The notes: generated by a model not told the origin, from the sequence alone. 64,000 bases of DNA from Mojavia pulchra JT2-VF2 (GCA_019359325.1 JAHHHN010000010.1:62001-126000), one strand, 5' to 3'; counted from the stretch's first letter, positions 27,291 to 36,538 are shown. Numbers and translations: made by a program.

Positions 27291-28499
27291 ATGGATAACT
27301 CCCCAATGGTTGCTCAAGCGGATGCATCCTTACCTAATTACCCTCAAGAAAAGGCAATTTTAGTGGAGTCGGCAGTTAAATCAAATTCTCCAGCGAAAGA
27401 ACAGCTAGGAAGTGACTTTGATCGGGCCATGATGCAGCGGTGTTTGGAACTTGCTCGTCGTGCTTTGGGACGCACTTCACCCAATCCGCTAGTGGGAGCA
27501 GTGATTGTCAAAGATGGAGAGATTGTTGGGGAAGGGTTTCATCCCCGCGCAGGTGAGCCTCATGCAGAAGTTTTTGCCTTGAAAGCAGCAGGAGATAGGG
27601 CTAGCGGTGCTACAGCTTATGTCAATCTCGAACCCTGCAATCACTATGGACGCACTCCTCCCTGTTCGGAAGCTTTGGTAAAGGCTGGAGTAGCAAAGGT
27701 GGTAGTGGGTATGGTAGATCCCAATCCACTCGTGGCTGGAGGCGGTATTGCGCGTTTACAAGCCGCGGGAATAGAAGTTTTAGTAGGAGTGGAAGAAGCA
27801 GCTTGCCGCCAACTCAATGAAGCCTTTGTTCATCGCATTCTCTATAAGCGCCCTTTAGGTATTTTGAAATATGCCATGACTTTAGATGGCAAAATTGCTA
27901 CTACTTCTGGTCATAGCGCCTGGGTAACAAACCAAGCCGCCCGCAGTGAAGTCCATCAACTACGGGCGGCTTGTGATGCAGTAATTGTTGGTGGTAATAC
28001 TGTGCGGCAAGACAATCCTTACTTAACAAGCCGTCAGGTGGGGGCGCATAATCCCTTGCGGGTGGTGATGAGTCGCCGTCTCAATTTGCCAGAAACTGCC
28101 CGTTTGTGGCAAACTACAGACGCTCCCACGTTGGTGATGACGGAGGTAGGAGCTAACCCTCATTTTCAAGAATTTTTGCTCAAACAAGGAGTGGAGGTAG
28201 TAAAATTCACATCACTGACACCTGACGGGGCAATGGCACACTTGTATGAGCGGGGTTTTTGTAGCGTGTTGTGGGAGTGTGGTGGTACTTTAGCTGCTAG
28301 TGCGATCGCTCAAAGAGCGGTACAAAAAATTCTTGCCTTTATTGCTCCTAAAATTATTGGTGGTAACCATGCCCCCACACCTGTGGGTGATTTAGGTTTT
28401 ACCACCATGGACGAGGCTTTGCCTTTAGAAAATGTTCGTTGGCGCGTGATTGGTTCCGACTGCTTAGTAGAGGCTTATTTTCATCAAAAAAGTCAATAG
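27291..28499 (+). CDS. ribD: bifunctional riboflavin biosynthesis protein RibD
   Basis: A 402-residue deaminase/reductase that converts DARPP to ARPP in two steps. The deaminase domain (about 45-185) has HAEVFAL and the zinc motif PCNHYGRTPPCSEAL; the reductase domain (about 190-395) has KYAMTLDGKIAT and VGGNTVRQDNPYLTSR. The first 45 residues are a poorly conserved extension, and an internal Met near residue 46 (MMQRCLELARRALGRT) is an alternative start. No FMN riboswitch was seen upstream. Confidence 0.95.
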   Translation: MDNSPMVAQADASLPNYPQEKAILVESAVKSNSPAKEQLGSDFDRAMMQRCLELARRALGRTSPNPLVGAVIVKDGEIVGEGFHPRAGEPHAEVFALKAAGDRASGATAYVNLEPCNHYGRTPPCSEALVKAGVAKVVVGMVDPNPLVAGGGIARLQAAGIEVLVGVEEAACRQLNEAFVHRILYKRPLGILKYAMTLDGKIATTSGHSAWVTNQAARSEVHQLRAACDAVIVGGNTVRQDNPYLTSRQVGAHNPLRVVMSRRLNLPETARLWQTTDAPTLVMTEVGANPHFQEFLLKQGVEVVKFTSLTPDGAMAHLYERGFCSVLWECGGTLAASAIAQRAVQKILAFIAPKIIGGNHAPTPVGDLGFTTMDEALPLENVRWRVIGSDCLVEAYFHQKSQ

Positions 28500-28558
28500 T
28501 TAATAACCAAGATTTATTACTTGGAACTACGGACTAATTCATTGCGATTCTGTTATTA

Positions 28559-28774
28559 TTAACACTGCCGCTCATAAACAAGATCGCGAATGAGAGCGAG
28601 ACGAGATTGAATGTAATCACTGAGGAAATCGGTTTCCTTGGGTTCTAAAAACGCTTGGGTGTTGGTTTGTTTTACCAACCACTGCACCAAGCTAGCATCG
28701 TCTAGCTGCAAGAGGGTCTTGGCGTGGGAAGTTTCAACCACAGACCAAAGCTGACGCATAATGGTGGGAGTCAT
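28559..28774 (-). CDS. conserved small protein, hypothetical
   Basis: A 71-residue, mostly helical protein (MTPTIMRQLWSVVET, then LDDASLVQWLVKQ and a final SDYIQSRLALIRDLV helix), no signal or membrane segment. Codon use and the helical pattern look like a real gene, and small proteins of this type are widespread in Nostocales. No function can be assigned. It converges with ribD. Confidence 0.6.
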   Translation of the reverse strand: MTPTIMRQLWSVVETSHAKTLLQLDDASLVQWLVKQTNTQAFLEPKETDFLSDYIQSRLALIRDLVYERQC

Positions 28775-29235
28775 TAGACCTCAATTTAATAATTAGCTTA
28801 GCTTCTTTCAGATTACACAATTCCGATAGCAAATCATGCCATGAGTATAGAAGCTGAGACAAGTATTATCAAAAGCTTAATATAGCGATTTATAACTTTA
28901 TAAAGTTTAAGAATTAGTAAATCAAATTGATAATTTGAAAAACGCACTGAGCGCCTTATTTGTATATGGAATAGTAGTTTTAGAACATATAACAGTAGGA
29001 TTTACTGTTATATGCAATACATTCTAAGATCGTACTGTAGATATACTTATTATATTTACAGCAAGAAGTTATAGCAATCCGATTTGATTTCTGAATCACT
29101 CGTAGAGGTAAGGGACTGGGGATTGGGGACTGGGGACTGGGAAGAAGGAATAAAGGTGTACTGAATTTTGTTCAAAAATCAAATATGAGTCCTATAGATT
29201 AAATTGTTGGTTTTGAAACCGCTAACTGGAGAATG
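28775..29235. other. intergenic region with GGGGACTGG tandem repeat
   Basis: 461 bp, AT-rich at the left. At 29112-29141 GGGACTGGGGATTGGGGACT-type 9-10 bp units are repeated about four times, a common dispersed low-complexity repeat in heterocystous genomes. No gene seen. Confidence 0.6.
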
Positions 29236-29622
29236 TCACTCTTCATAATCTACCCAGCTATTAGCCGTTTCTGAAACTCGGACTTTGAGTTGCACATCTG
29301 ATGGTAAGCGCTTCTGAGTTTGCTCGTAAATGTACTTGGCAATCATCTCAGCAGTTGTTTCGTATTCAGGAGGTAAGACTTCGTTAAGAATACAGTGGTC
29401 AAGTCCTCCTTTAGATACATCTTGTTTAGCCCAACGTAAAGTCCTAAAGTCAGCTACCATGACTGGGTGTGGACAGTATTCTGAAGAGTGCAGTTGTGAT
29501 GATTTTGCCTCAATTCTAACTTTATAAGTATGCCCGTGCATCCGACCACAAGGCCCATCGTAATCTTTGATGTAGTGAGCGCTATCAAATGTAAATTCTG
29601 TTACTAGTTTCCATTTGGGCAT
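29236..29622 (-). CDS. queD: 6-carboxytetrahydropterin synthase QueD (6-pyruvoyl-tetrahydropterin synthase family)
   Basis: A 128-residue T-fold enzyme. Zinc ligands are visible as His16 (FDSAHYI) with the HGHTYKV pair near 29-31, and the active-site segment CGRMHGH is present. Members make either CPH4 for queuosine/7-deazaguanine or pyruvoyl-tetrahydropterin for biopterin; cyanobacteria use both, so the product is not certain. No queC/queE partner lies in the window. Confidence 0.85.
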   Translation of the reverse strand: MPKWKLVTEFTFDSAHYIKDYDGPCGRMHGHTYKVRIEAKSSQLHSSEYCPHPVMVADFRTLRWAKQDVSKGGLDHCILNEVLPPEYETTAEMIAKYIYEQTQKRLPSDVQLKVRVSETANSWVDYEE

Positions 29623-30167
29623 ATTAATATGACCTCGTAGCCAATTCTTAAATAAATGCTCATGTCACTTTATCTCATTACCAACCATAACAAGGTATTT
29701 ACAAGTATTGCTTAATTCTTGATGACACAGTTATGAGCTAGCTTTTAAGTAAAATGTAATGAAGTGCGGTTTCGCTACGCGCACTGCCCTTGCGGGCAAT
29801 TGCCAACAATGATTACACAGTAATTAACTACCTTTTCCCTATCAACTAATAAAGCAGTAATATTTATTTATATAAAATGCAGAGGTTACAATTACCTCTT
29901 TGAAATCTCAAGTCAAGTAGAAATTCCTCAACAAGCCTGTACTGGACTATTTTTAGCGTTCAAAGGTTTGATATTTGTCAGTATTGTAACAGCTAATAAG
30001 CGATTCAAAATTTAAAATTAAATAAAATAATTACTGGAAGCATTTTAGCTATTAAGTGCAGACACATTAAATACGTGAAAGCTTATTATTAATCAATAAC
30101 TAGGAGTTGAGAAGCCTGATAGCTCTCAACTCCATCCTCAAACATCTATCCACAAATTTTAGAAGTG
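29623..30167. other. intergenic region with palindromic repeat
   Basis: 545 bp. At 29764-29797 a dispersed palindrome-like block occurs (GTGCG...CGCAC, then GCCC TTGC GGGC). The right end holds the terminator-like stem of the PRC-barrel gene. Nothing else recognised. Confidence 0.55.
30103..30133 (-). terminator. terminator-like hairpin of the AvaK-type gene
   Basis: Perfect 10-bp stem GGAGTTGAGA (30103-30112) / TCTCAACTCC (30124-30133) with an 11-nt loop, 35 bp beyond the stop codon. No clear T run, so factor-independent termination is uncertain. Confidence 0.45.
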
Positions 30168-31004
30168 CTATTGTTTGTCTACAATTGGGCGACCTTGAGT
30201 ATCTATATCTAACTCTTCGCGTCTTACTGTATCAGTAGTTTCAACTGTGTCTGTATCTACAACCTTCTGGACTCGAACTTCTTCGCGTACAACAGCTTCT
30301 TTACTTATATCAGGCGTTTCTTCATAAATTTCCACACGAGCAACTTCACCATCATGAAATGCATTTTGAGGATTAATTGGCGTAGTATCTGTAGGACTTG
30401 TGCGCTCAATCACTACGCGCTCTTTTTCTACAGGTATTGCAACACGAGCAGTGTCTGTTTCCACGTGTTTACCAATTGTAACTTCTCCAGCCTTGCGGCG
30501 TTGTTTATTAGCTATCAACCGTTCTTCATACAGTTTTAAAGTTTGACCATCCTGTTCGTTAACGTTATATAAAGATGGTTCTTGGTCATAACTGTAAGTG
30601 TCACGATCATAGATAGCAGGTTGCATTACTCCAGAAGTAGCAACAGAGCCACGATAAACACCGCGTACTTGCTCTTCATAGTCGTAGTCAATTTTTTCCA
30701 AATCATCCAAGTTTGGCAGACTTTCTACTTGCTCTCTGGTTAGCCCATAGACATAAATTCGTTTGCTATTGTAATCAACGTTGGCGCGTCCTACAGGTAG
30801 CAACACTTTTTTGCCAAAAATCCAAAATCCTGTATCTACAATAAAATAGCGGAATTTACCAGTCTGTTCATCTACCAAAACATCAGATACAGAGCCAACT
30901 TTATCATCGCCTTGAGCATAGACATCTAAATTCTTGATATCATCTAATTCCGAGGAGTGATCACGATAATCGGGGTAAAAATCTTCAAGTTTTACAAGTG
31001 CCAT
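30168..31004 (-). CDS. PRC-barrel + DUF2382 (YsnF/AvaK) stress protein
   Basis: A 278-residue acidic cytoplasmic protein. The PRC-barrel domain covers about residues 20-115 (VGSVSDVLVDEQTGKFRYFIVDTGFW, then VLLPVGRANVDY). The DUF2382 domain covers about 155-278 (LYEERLIANK, VPVEKERVVIER-type, VREEVRVQKVVDTDTVETTDTVRREELDID). AvaK, the akinete marker protein of Anabaena variabilis, is of this family, and members are induced by desiccation, salt or oxidative stress in Nostoc. No signal peptide. A paralogue lacking the second domain lies at 33377. Confidence 0.9.
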   Translation of the reverse strand: MALVKLEDFYPDYRDHSSELDDIKNLDVYAQGDDKVGSVSDVLVDEQTGKFRYFIVDTGFWIFGKKVLLPVGRANVDYNSKRIYVYGLTREQVESLPNLDDLEKIDYDYEEQVRGVYRGSVATSGVMQPAIYDRDTYSYDQEPSLYNVNEQDGQTLKLYEERLIANKQRRKAGEVTIGKHVETDTARVAIPVEKERVVIERTSPTDTTPINPQNAFHDGEVARVEIYEETPDISKEAVVREEVRVQKVVDTDTVETTDTVRREELDIDTQGRPIVDKQ

Positions 31005-31352
31005 CTTATTTTCCTTTGTTCTATGTTGTGTGTGTTATTATCATGCTAGTTTTTCCATACAATTAATTCCTCTTACTATTGAATGATTAATCAAAATAAT
31101 TTAAGTTAGTTAACACAAAATTATTAAATAAATCATAAAAAAATATCATCTGCCAAATTTAGCAAATTCTAAGATAGAAATATTATCAAAATGTGGCTAA
31201 CTATCGAATGCGTCAATCATAGTAATTAAATTTAATAAAGATAAATGATATCTAACTGGATGAATTTATCATCGGTTGTTTTCGCCAAAGGATTTGAATA
31301 TATTGTAAATAACAGCGAAATCAGCAGTTAGCGATCGCTTGCAACTAAAGTA

Positions 31353-31538
31353 TTAAAGGGCTAACAAAACAATTGCATAAGCTCCTGCACCAAGAGCAAA
31401 AGCCCAGAAGCAGCTTTTTCTTTCTTCTGGTAGTTCTTCTTTAAGAACATTGAGGACAACATTACCGACTAAAAAAGCGCGGCTGCGCGCAGTCGCTTTA
31501 AGAAATCGCAGTTTTCCAAATAATATTCCAGATAATAG
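31353..31538 (-). pseudogene. remnant of an integral-membrane protein gene (C-terminal part)
   Basis: A 61-codon open stretch on the minus strand with no start codon. It reads like the end of a polytopic membrane protein: a GNVVLNVLKEELPEERKS segment followed by the helix FWAFALGAGAYAIVLLAL and stop. Upstream it degenerates into a GC-rich, palindrome-like segment (GCGCGGCTGCGCGC, near 31479-31492) and then stops. An intact relative cannot be named with certainty. It looks like a gene broken by deletion or by insertion of a dispersed palindromic repeat. Confidence 0.55.
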
Positions 31539-31578
31539 CTAAACTGATGGCACACGAAGCAGCACTCATACTTTTGCC

Positions 31579-32541
31579 TTATGTTAGAGCAGGAATCACT
31601 TTCTCGCTAAAGACTTCGATAAATTGCTGCTGCTCCCGGTTGACATTGTGCAGAATTAGTTCGTCAAACCCCAGCTCAACATCTTTTTGCAACCATTCGA
31701 TGTGCTGTTGAGGATTTGCCGAAATGCGGACATGTTCATATAGTTCTTTTGGCTGTACACACTCACCCGCAGCATCAAACTGTTGCGGGGTGCGTAATTC
31801 TGTCATTAAAATGTTCTTAAAAATGTTGTTACGCCATTGCTGATGCGCTTTTTGTAGCGCTGTATCTTCGTTGCGATCGTAGGAAAGCTGCACTTTTAAA
31901 ATCATTGGTTTGCCTTCCCCTCCTCCTCTACGAAAGGCATCGACAACTTTTTTTAACTTCTCTGGGGGGCGAGAAATGGTAATTAATCCATCTGCCCAAC
32001 TACCCAACCACTCTGCGGTTTCAGCAGTGACAGCAGCACCGATGATCAGGGGTAGTTTTTCTGGGCGAGTATAAAGCTTTGCTTCTTCAACGCAGATTAG
32101 ACCGCGATGGGTGACAGTTTCTCCCTGCCAAAGGGCACGGATTATATCTACACATTCTTTGAGACGAGCATTGCGATCGCTTTTACAAGGCCATTTGTCT
32201 CCAGTAATATGTTCATTGAGTGCTTGACCACTGCCTACGGTGAGCCAAAAGCGGTTAGGAAACATCTCTGCCAAAGTAGCAGCTGCTTGGGCAATAATAG
32301 CCGGATGATAGCGCTGTCCTGGGGCACAAACAACTCGATAGGAAAGTGTAGGGGTTGCTTGCATAGCTGCACCAAGCCAAGACCAGGCGAAACCACTTTG
32401 GCCTTGTTCTTCACTCCAAGGAAAGAAGTGGTCGGAAGAAAGAGCAAGAGTAAAACCTCCTTGTTCTGCAATTTGGGTATATTTCAGCAGTTCGCTGGGT
32501 TTGAATTGTTCATGGGAAGCGTGATATCCAATCTTGACCAT
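31579..32541 (-). CDS. LLM-class flavin/F420-type oxidoreductase
   Basis: A 320-residue luciferase-like monooxygenase-fold protein: MVKIGYHASHEQF at the start, LALSSDHFFPWSEEQGQSGFAWSWL, TVGSGQALNEHI, and IIGAAVTAETAEWLGSWADGLIT. The FxWSEEQGxS signature and SGQALNEH are typical of a TIGR03885-type subfamily. The cofactor is FMN or F420, not decided by sequence. The substrate is unknown. It lies between two AvaK-type genes and the ASRT homologue. Confidence 0.88.
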   Translation of the reverse strand: MVKIGYHASHEQFKPSELLKYTQIAEQGGFTLALSSDHFFPWSEEQGQSGFAWSWLGAAMQATPTLSYRVVCAPGQRYHPAIIAQAAATLAEMFPNRFWLTVGSGQALNEHITGDKWPCKSDRNARLKECVDIIRALWQGETVTHRGLICVEEAKLYTRPEKLPLIIGAAVTAETAEWLGSWADGLITISRPPEKLKKVVDAFRRGGGEGKPMILKVQLSYDRNEDTALQKAHQQWRNNIFKNILMTELRTPQQFDAAGECVQPKELYEHVRISANPQQHIEWLQKDVELGFDELILHNVNREQQQFIEVFSEKVIPALT

Positions 32542-32737
32542 AAAAGTTTTTCCCAGTTTTACGAAATTAACTCAAAGCTTATATATAGTTAAGTTGCTAA
32601 AATCCAAGAGTCAAAGAGCTAGGTTGCAGCCTTTCCAGCACCTCACCTAGCGCCTTAACTGGACTAACATCAGATTGAAGTGCTGCTTAAATTATGAAGT
32701 GAATCTTGGTAATCCCAGCTAGCATAAAATTGTGCGT

Positions 32738-33118
32738 TTAATTACTGCTAGCGTAAGCAATAGTAGTGAGCAAAGCATTCTCCGACTGACGGGAATCAAG
32801 ACGGGTATGTTGGACAACTATTGGCACATCTGACTCAATGACGCTGGCATAATCGGTATCGTGAGGAATGGGTTCGGGGTCAGTGAGGTCGTTGAAGCGT
32901 AGGTGTTTAGTGCGCCTTGCTGGTACAACTATCCGATAAGGGCCAACTGGTTCGCGATCGCTGAAGTAAATTGTAATTTCTACATGGGCATCTTGGTCAG
33001 AAGCATTCAATAAGCAGGCGGTTTCATGGCTGGTAAACTGTGGTTCCGGCCCATGACTGTAAGCGGGGATGTACCCTTCAGCGATCGCCCAACGTGTTTG
33101 TCCTATCGATTTACTCAT
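32738..33118 (-). CDS. sensory rhodopsin transducer family protein (ASRT homologue)
   Basis: A 126-residue protein matching the Anabaena sensory rhodopsin transducer over its whole length (about 125 aa): WAIAEGYIP, GPEPQFTSHETACLLN, DAHVEITIYFSDREPVGPYRI, PARRTKHLRFNDL, PHDTDYASVIES, VPIVVQHTRLDSRQ. ASRT is a soluble beta-sandwich tetramer that couples to the rhodopsin Asr and is proposed to bind DNA. No rhodopsin gene is present in the window, so this copy may work alone or with a distant rhodopsin. Also annotated as DUF1362 elsewhere. Confidence 0.93.
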   Translation of the reverse strand: MSKSIGQTRWAIAEGYIPAYSHGPEPQFTSHETACLLNASDQDAHVEITIYFSDREPVGPYRIVVPARRTKHLRFNDLTDPEPIPHDTDYASVIESDVPIVVQHTRLDSRQSENALLTTIAYASSN

Positions 33119-33376
33119 TAGTAAGTTGCCTCCTGTATGTGTTAACTCTCTTGTTTATTTATGTCGTGATTAAAAATTATGTTCTCATTGCAAACATGAT
33201 TCAGAATTTTTTCAAGCATGGCAACAATCTTTGTAAACATGAGCCAAAATACGAATCAGAAAATTGGCATTACTGATTGACGGGACGAATTTTGTTTCGC
33301 GCAAAAGCGCGAAGAATCAATCTTTAGCTTTGGTCAAAACTCTGAATTCATCCCGCATTTATGCAACACAAGAAAA

Positions 33377-34030
33377 TTAATTTCTACTGATACGATTTCT
33401 ACTGTTTGCCAATCTTTCTGAATAAGATTTCAGCAATGGATGATCCTCTTCATTAATACCGTACAAAGAGGATATATTTTCAGACATATAAGTTTCGCAG
33501 TCAATAAATGGATTTATCGATGCTGGCAGATGAATTGTTTTGTGATCTGCATGAGGAACTGATAAAGATGCAACTTCACCCAAAGCTACTGGATCATAGG
33601 GTATGTTCGGAGCGAGCAGATTTCCTAATGAGTCAACACCATGTAGTGAATCGATACCAACGTTAGTAGCGCCAAAAAGATAACCTGCTCTTACCCATTC
33701 TTCATATTCATCATCAATCCGTAACGCTTCAGCAAACTCAGGTAAATTTTCTGCTTGCTCCTTAGTCAAACCTTTGGCGTAAACTCGTTGTTGATCATAG
33801 TCAATCCGAGAACGCCCAATAGGGAGTAATACCTGTTTACCGAAAATCCAGAATCCTAAATCAACAATGAAATATCGAAAGCTACCATCATTTTCATCAA
33901 CTAAAATATTTTTGACAGAGCCAATTTTCTGATTTGCAGTATCAGAATATACGCTGTAATCAATAATGTTTTGAGCACCAAAAATTTTCGAGTAATCGGG
34001 ATTGAAATCCTCAATTTTTAATAGTGCCAC
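33377..34030 (-). CDS. PRC-barrel protein, AvaK-type paralogue without DUF2382
   Basis: A 217-residue protein with the same PRC-barrel module (IGSVKNILVDENDGSFRYFIVDLGFWIFGKQVLLPIGRSRIDY at about 35-77) as the AvaK-type gene 2.4 kb away. It ends soon after SLYGINEEDHPLLKSYSERL, which is where the paralogue enters its DUF2382 domain (LYNVNEQDGQTLKLYEERL). The second domain is therefore missing rather than diverged. It also has a unique insert at about 125-180. Confidence 0.85.
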   Translation of the reverse strand: MALLKIEDFNPDYSKIFGAQNIIDYSVYSDTANQKIGSVKNILVDENDGSFRYFIVDLGFWIFGKQVLLPIGRSRIDYDQQRVYAKGLTKEQAENLPEFAEALRIDDEYEEWVRAGYLFGATNVGIDSLHGVDSLGNLLAPNIPYDPVALGEVASLSVPHADHKTIHLPASINPFIDCETYMSENISSLYGINEEDHPLLKSYSERLANSRNRISRN

Positions 34031-34701
34031 GATTTATCCTCGATTTTGACTATGCTAGGTACAGTCAAATTTTGGCGAATAGCAGTAAAAGACTCATCAA
34101 TCAAAAGTCAAGTTGTAATTTCTACCTTTAGGAGGCTATTTTTACTTATGCAAGCTCAACTAGACCCGTAACTACTGAGATGATACTTCCCTGGTGTTGG
34201 ATTGGCGTTGGTTTTGGTGTTTTCCGTGGTAGCCTGCGGCAAAGTCTTTGGGGAACAGGAACGCAAAGATGCAAAGATGCAGGGAAAATAGCTGTATGAA
34301 TGTAACTTAGGATGAGTTGACTGTTATCTCCTGGCTAACCATATTGTGGGTATTCTTTCGCTAGCATTTATTCCGTAAGAATAAAGTGTATTTGTTAGCA
34401 GGGAATATGGTAGTCACAAAAGCTGGTAAACAGACTTATGGACTGGAGTGCTTCTTTTCTAGCTTGTATGGTAAACCTGTAGTCTGGGTTGTCTTTCTAA
34501 TTTTTAGATATCTCACCACTAAAAAATATAGGTAAATAGTTAGTATAATCTATATCTATCAAGCAAACAACAGTCTATCGATTGAACTCTTTTATCAACT
34601 TCGTAGTATAAAATACATGAATTACAGGTTAGTGCTTAACCTGTGCCTTATTTCAACCTGCTTTGTACGACTCTTAGTCACACAGCAGGTTTTTCTAAAG
34701 C
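34031..34701. other. intergenic region with two hairpins
   Basis: 671 bp. Two stem-loops lie near the histidine kinase 3' end: ACAGGTTA/TAACCTGT (34624-34644, 8 bp) and AACCTGCT/AGCAGGTT (34655-34691, 8 bp) followed by TTTTT on the plus strand. Around 34240-34290 an AACGCAAAGATGCAAAGATGCAGGG sequence looks like a dispersed repeat. No gene recognised. Confidence 0.5.
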
Positions 34702-35982
34702 TTACTTATGAGTCAAACATACATAGTTTGATTGTTTGGCCGTTCCATATTTGCCCTGTGTCAATGGGATTTGAATGACAAATTCTGTTCCTTTACCCAA
34801 AGTTGAAAAACAAGCCAACTTTCCATGATGCCTTTCGGCAATAATCTGATGGCTAATCGACATACCAATTCCTGTTCCTTTGCCTATGGGTTTTGTGGTA
34901 AAAAATGGCTCAAAAATTTGCTGCTGAAGATGTTCAGGAATCCCAATTCCATTATCTTGTATTGTAATTTCTACCCATTGTTCTGCTGTCAGAGAAGTCC
35001 GAATTGTAATTTGAGCAGGATGATCTTTAATCTCTTGATAGGATTTTTGGGTAGTGCTTTCTTCCAGTGCATCTATTGCATTTGTGAGAATGTTCATAAC
35101 TACCTGATTGAGTGAGCCAGGATAACACTCGACATCGGGCAAATTACTATAATCTTTGACAACCGTAATTTCTGGACACTCTGGTTTTGCTTTGAGACGG
35201 TGTTGCAAAATCATGAGTGTATTATCAATTCCTTCATGAATGTTCACAGTTTTCAGTTCAGCCTCATCTAGGCGCGAGAAATTTCGCAGTGACAGTACAA
35301 TTTGTCGGATGCGATCGCTTCCCACTTTCATGGAGGCTAAGATTTTTGGCAAATCTTCTTGGAGAAACTCTAAATCAACTTCTTCGGTTAGCCTTTGAAT
35401 TTGCGATGGTGGAGGAAATTTAGCTTGGTAAGCTTTCACAATGCTCAACAGACTCTCTGCATATTCTTGGACATGAGCCAAGTTGCCGTAAATAAAGTTA
35501 ACTGGGTTATTGATTTCATGTGCAACGCCTGCAACTAATTGTCCCAAGCTCGACATTTTTTCTTGTTGAACTAACTGAGTGTGCGTCTGCTTAAGTTCTG
35601 TCATAGCTTTTTCCAAGAGTTGGTTTTTGTTCTCCAGTTCCATCTTTGATGCGAAGATCTGACTGAAACAAGCGAGTAAATCAAAACTTTTGTAAAAGCT
35701 GAGAAATCGTAATGCAATAACAACTGTGAGAAAGTCTGCTACTGTTTGCCAGAGGAGTGAATGAATTAACCCCAGCATTTTCAGCCCATGCAAGCCGTGA
35801 CCAAAGGCGCAACTGAAGAAAATAATAGCCACTGTAACCACAAGTGAGTCAACTCCAGCCACCCGATTACGCCAAACCCCGTAGGCGATTACACTACCAA
35901 TTATCCAATAACAGCAAGAAATGACGAAGTTTTCGCCAACTATTAACCAAGTGAGTTGATCTGCCTCGAAAACATGATGCAT
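34702..35982 (-). CDS. hybrid-free sensor histidine kinase with ethylene-binding-like membrane domain
   Basis: A 426-residue kinase. Three membrane helices (about 10-36, 44-70, 75-96) carry the residues of ethylene-binding domains in the same spacing: Asn18 (ETR1 Asp25), Tyr25 (Tyr32), Cys58 and His62 (Cys65/His69). A coiled linker (about 112-142) leads to HisKA with phospho-His155 in GVAHEINNPVNFIYG, and HATPase_c follows with NILTNAIDALEE, DNGIGIPE, and GKGTGIGMS boxes. No response regulator adjoins it, so it is an orphan. Copper/ethylene binding is inferred only from the spacing. Confidence 0.85.
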   Translation of the reverse strand: MHHVFEADQLTWLIVGENFVISCCYWIIGSVIAYGVWRNRVAGVDSLVVTVAIIFFSCAFGHGLHGLKMLGLIHSLLWQTVADFLTVVIALRFLSFYKSFDLLACFSQIFASKMELENKNQLLEKAMTELKQTHTQLVQQEKMSSLGQLVAGVAHEINNPVNFIYGNLAHVQEYAESLLSIVKAYQAKFPPPSQIQRLTEEVDLEFLQEDLPKILASMKVGSDRIRQIVLSLRNFSRLDEAELKTVNIHEGIDNTLMILQHRLKAKPECPEITVVKDYSNLPDVECYPGSLNQVVMNILTNAIDALEESTTQKSYQEIKDHPAQITIRTSLTAEQWVEITIQDNGIGIPEHLQQQIFEPFFTTKPIGKGTGIGMSISHQIIAERHHGKLACFSTLGKGTEFVIQIPLTQGKYGTAKQSNYVCLTHK

Positions 35983-36331
35983 AAATTTGCTCGTACCTGA
36001 AGAGTTATGATCTTCAAAGTACCCATTTCACGCTCAGTAACTACAAAATTGCAGCTTTTATGTAAATTTGGGCACATGGGTCTGCGATTAGCTACTTATT
36101 AAGCATACATTGCCATGCTTCTAGCTTGATCAATTTAACATTGTGCTATTAATGCTCTTAAAATGTCGCGCTTGTTGGTAAAGTAACCACGTTTCTTGTG
36201 TAAGACTTATAAACCACCTCCGCAGCAGAGACTGCTGGGTATTTTCTTAGTATATTTAATAAATTTACAGAAATATTTACAACCTGTTCTCTACTGAATT
36301 ACTACCGCCTAATACCGTTTTTTACGCAAGT
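35983..36331. other. intergenic region upstream of the histidine kinase
   Basis: 349 bp AT-rich, likely containing the kinase promoter at the left. Nothing recognised. Confidence 0.5.
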
Positions 36332-36538
36332 GTGCAACTTATAATTGCTTCTGTAGCTGCGGTTTTGAAGGGTAACCAATTTGTTGCAATATCTCGGATA
36401 ACTGGTATAATTCCTCAAATTGTTAAACTCCTCTTGGGTAAAACCTCCCATTGGGGGGATGTAGCAAAAGAACAAGAAAAAACAATTCTTGAAAAAATTC
36501 CCAAAATAATGTTGCCCAGTTATGAGAGAATAAACTAG
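36332..36538 (+). CDS. small ORF of uncertain status
   Basis: A 68-residue frame with GTG start, containing GIIPQIVKLLLGKTSHWGDVAKEQE and ending KIMLPSYERIN. It is followed 58 bp later by a good intrinsic terminator (36597-36620), which supports a transcript ending here. It may be a small protein or the 3' remnant of a longer gene. No domain recognised. Confidence 0.35.
   Translation: MQLIIASVAAVLKGNQFVAISRITGIIPQIVKLLLGKTSHWGDVAKEQEKTILEKIPKIMLPSYERIN

Noticed and set aside
33296-33313. TTCGCGC-AAAA-GCGCGAA hairpin as a terminator
   Set aside because: It lacks a T run on both strands and sits between genes facing away from it; it looks like a dispersed palindrome.
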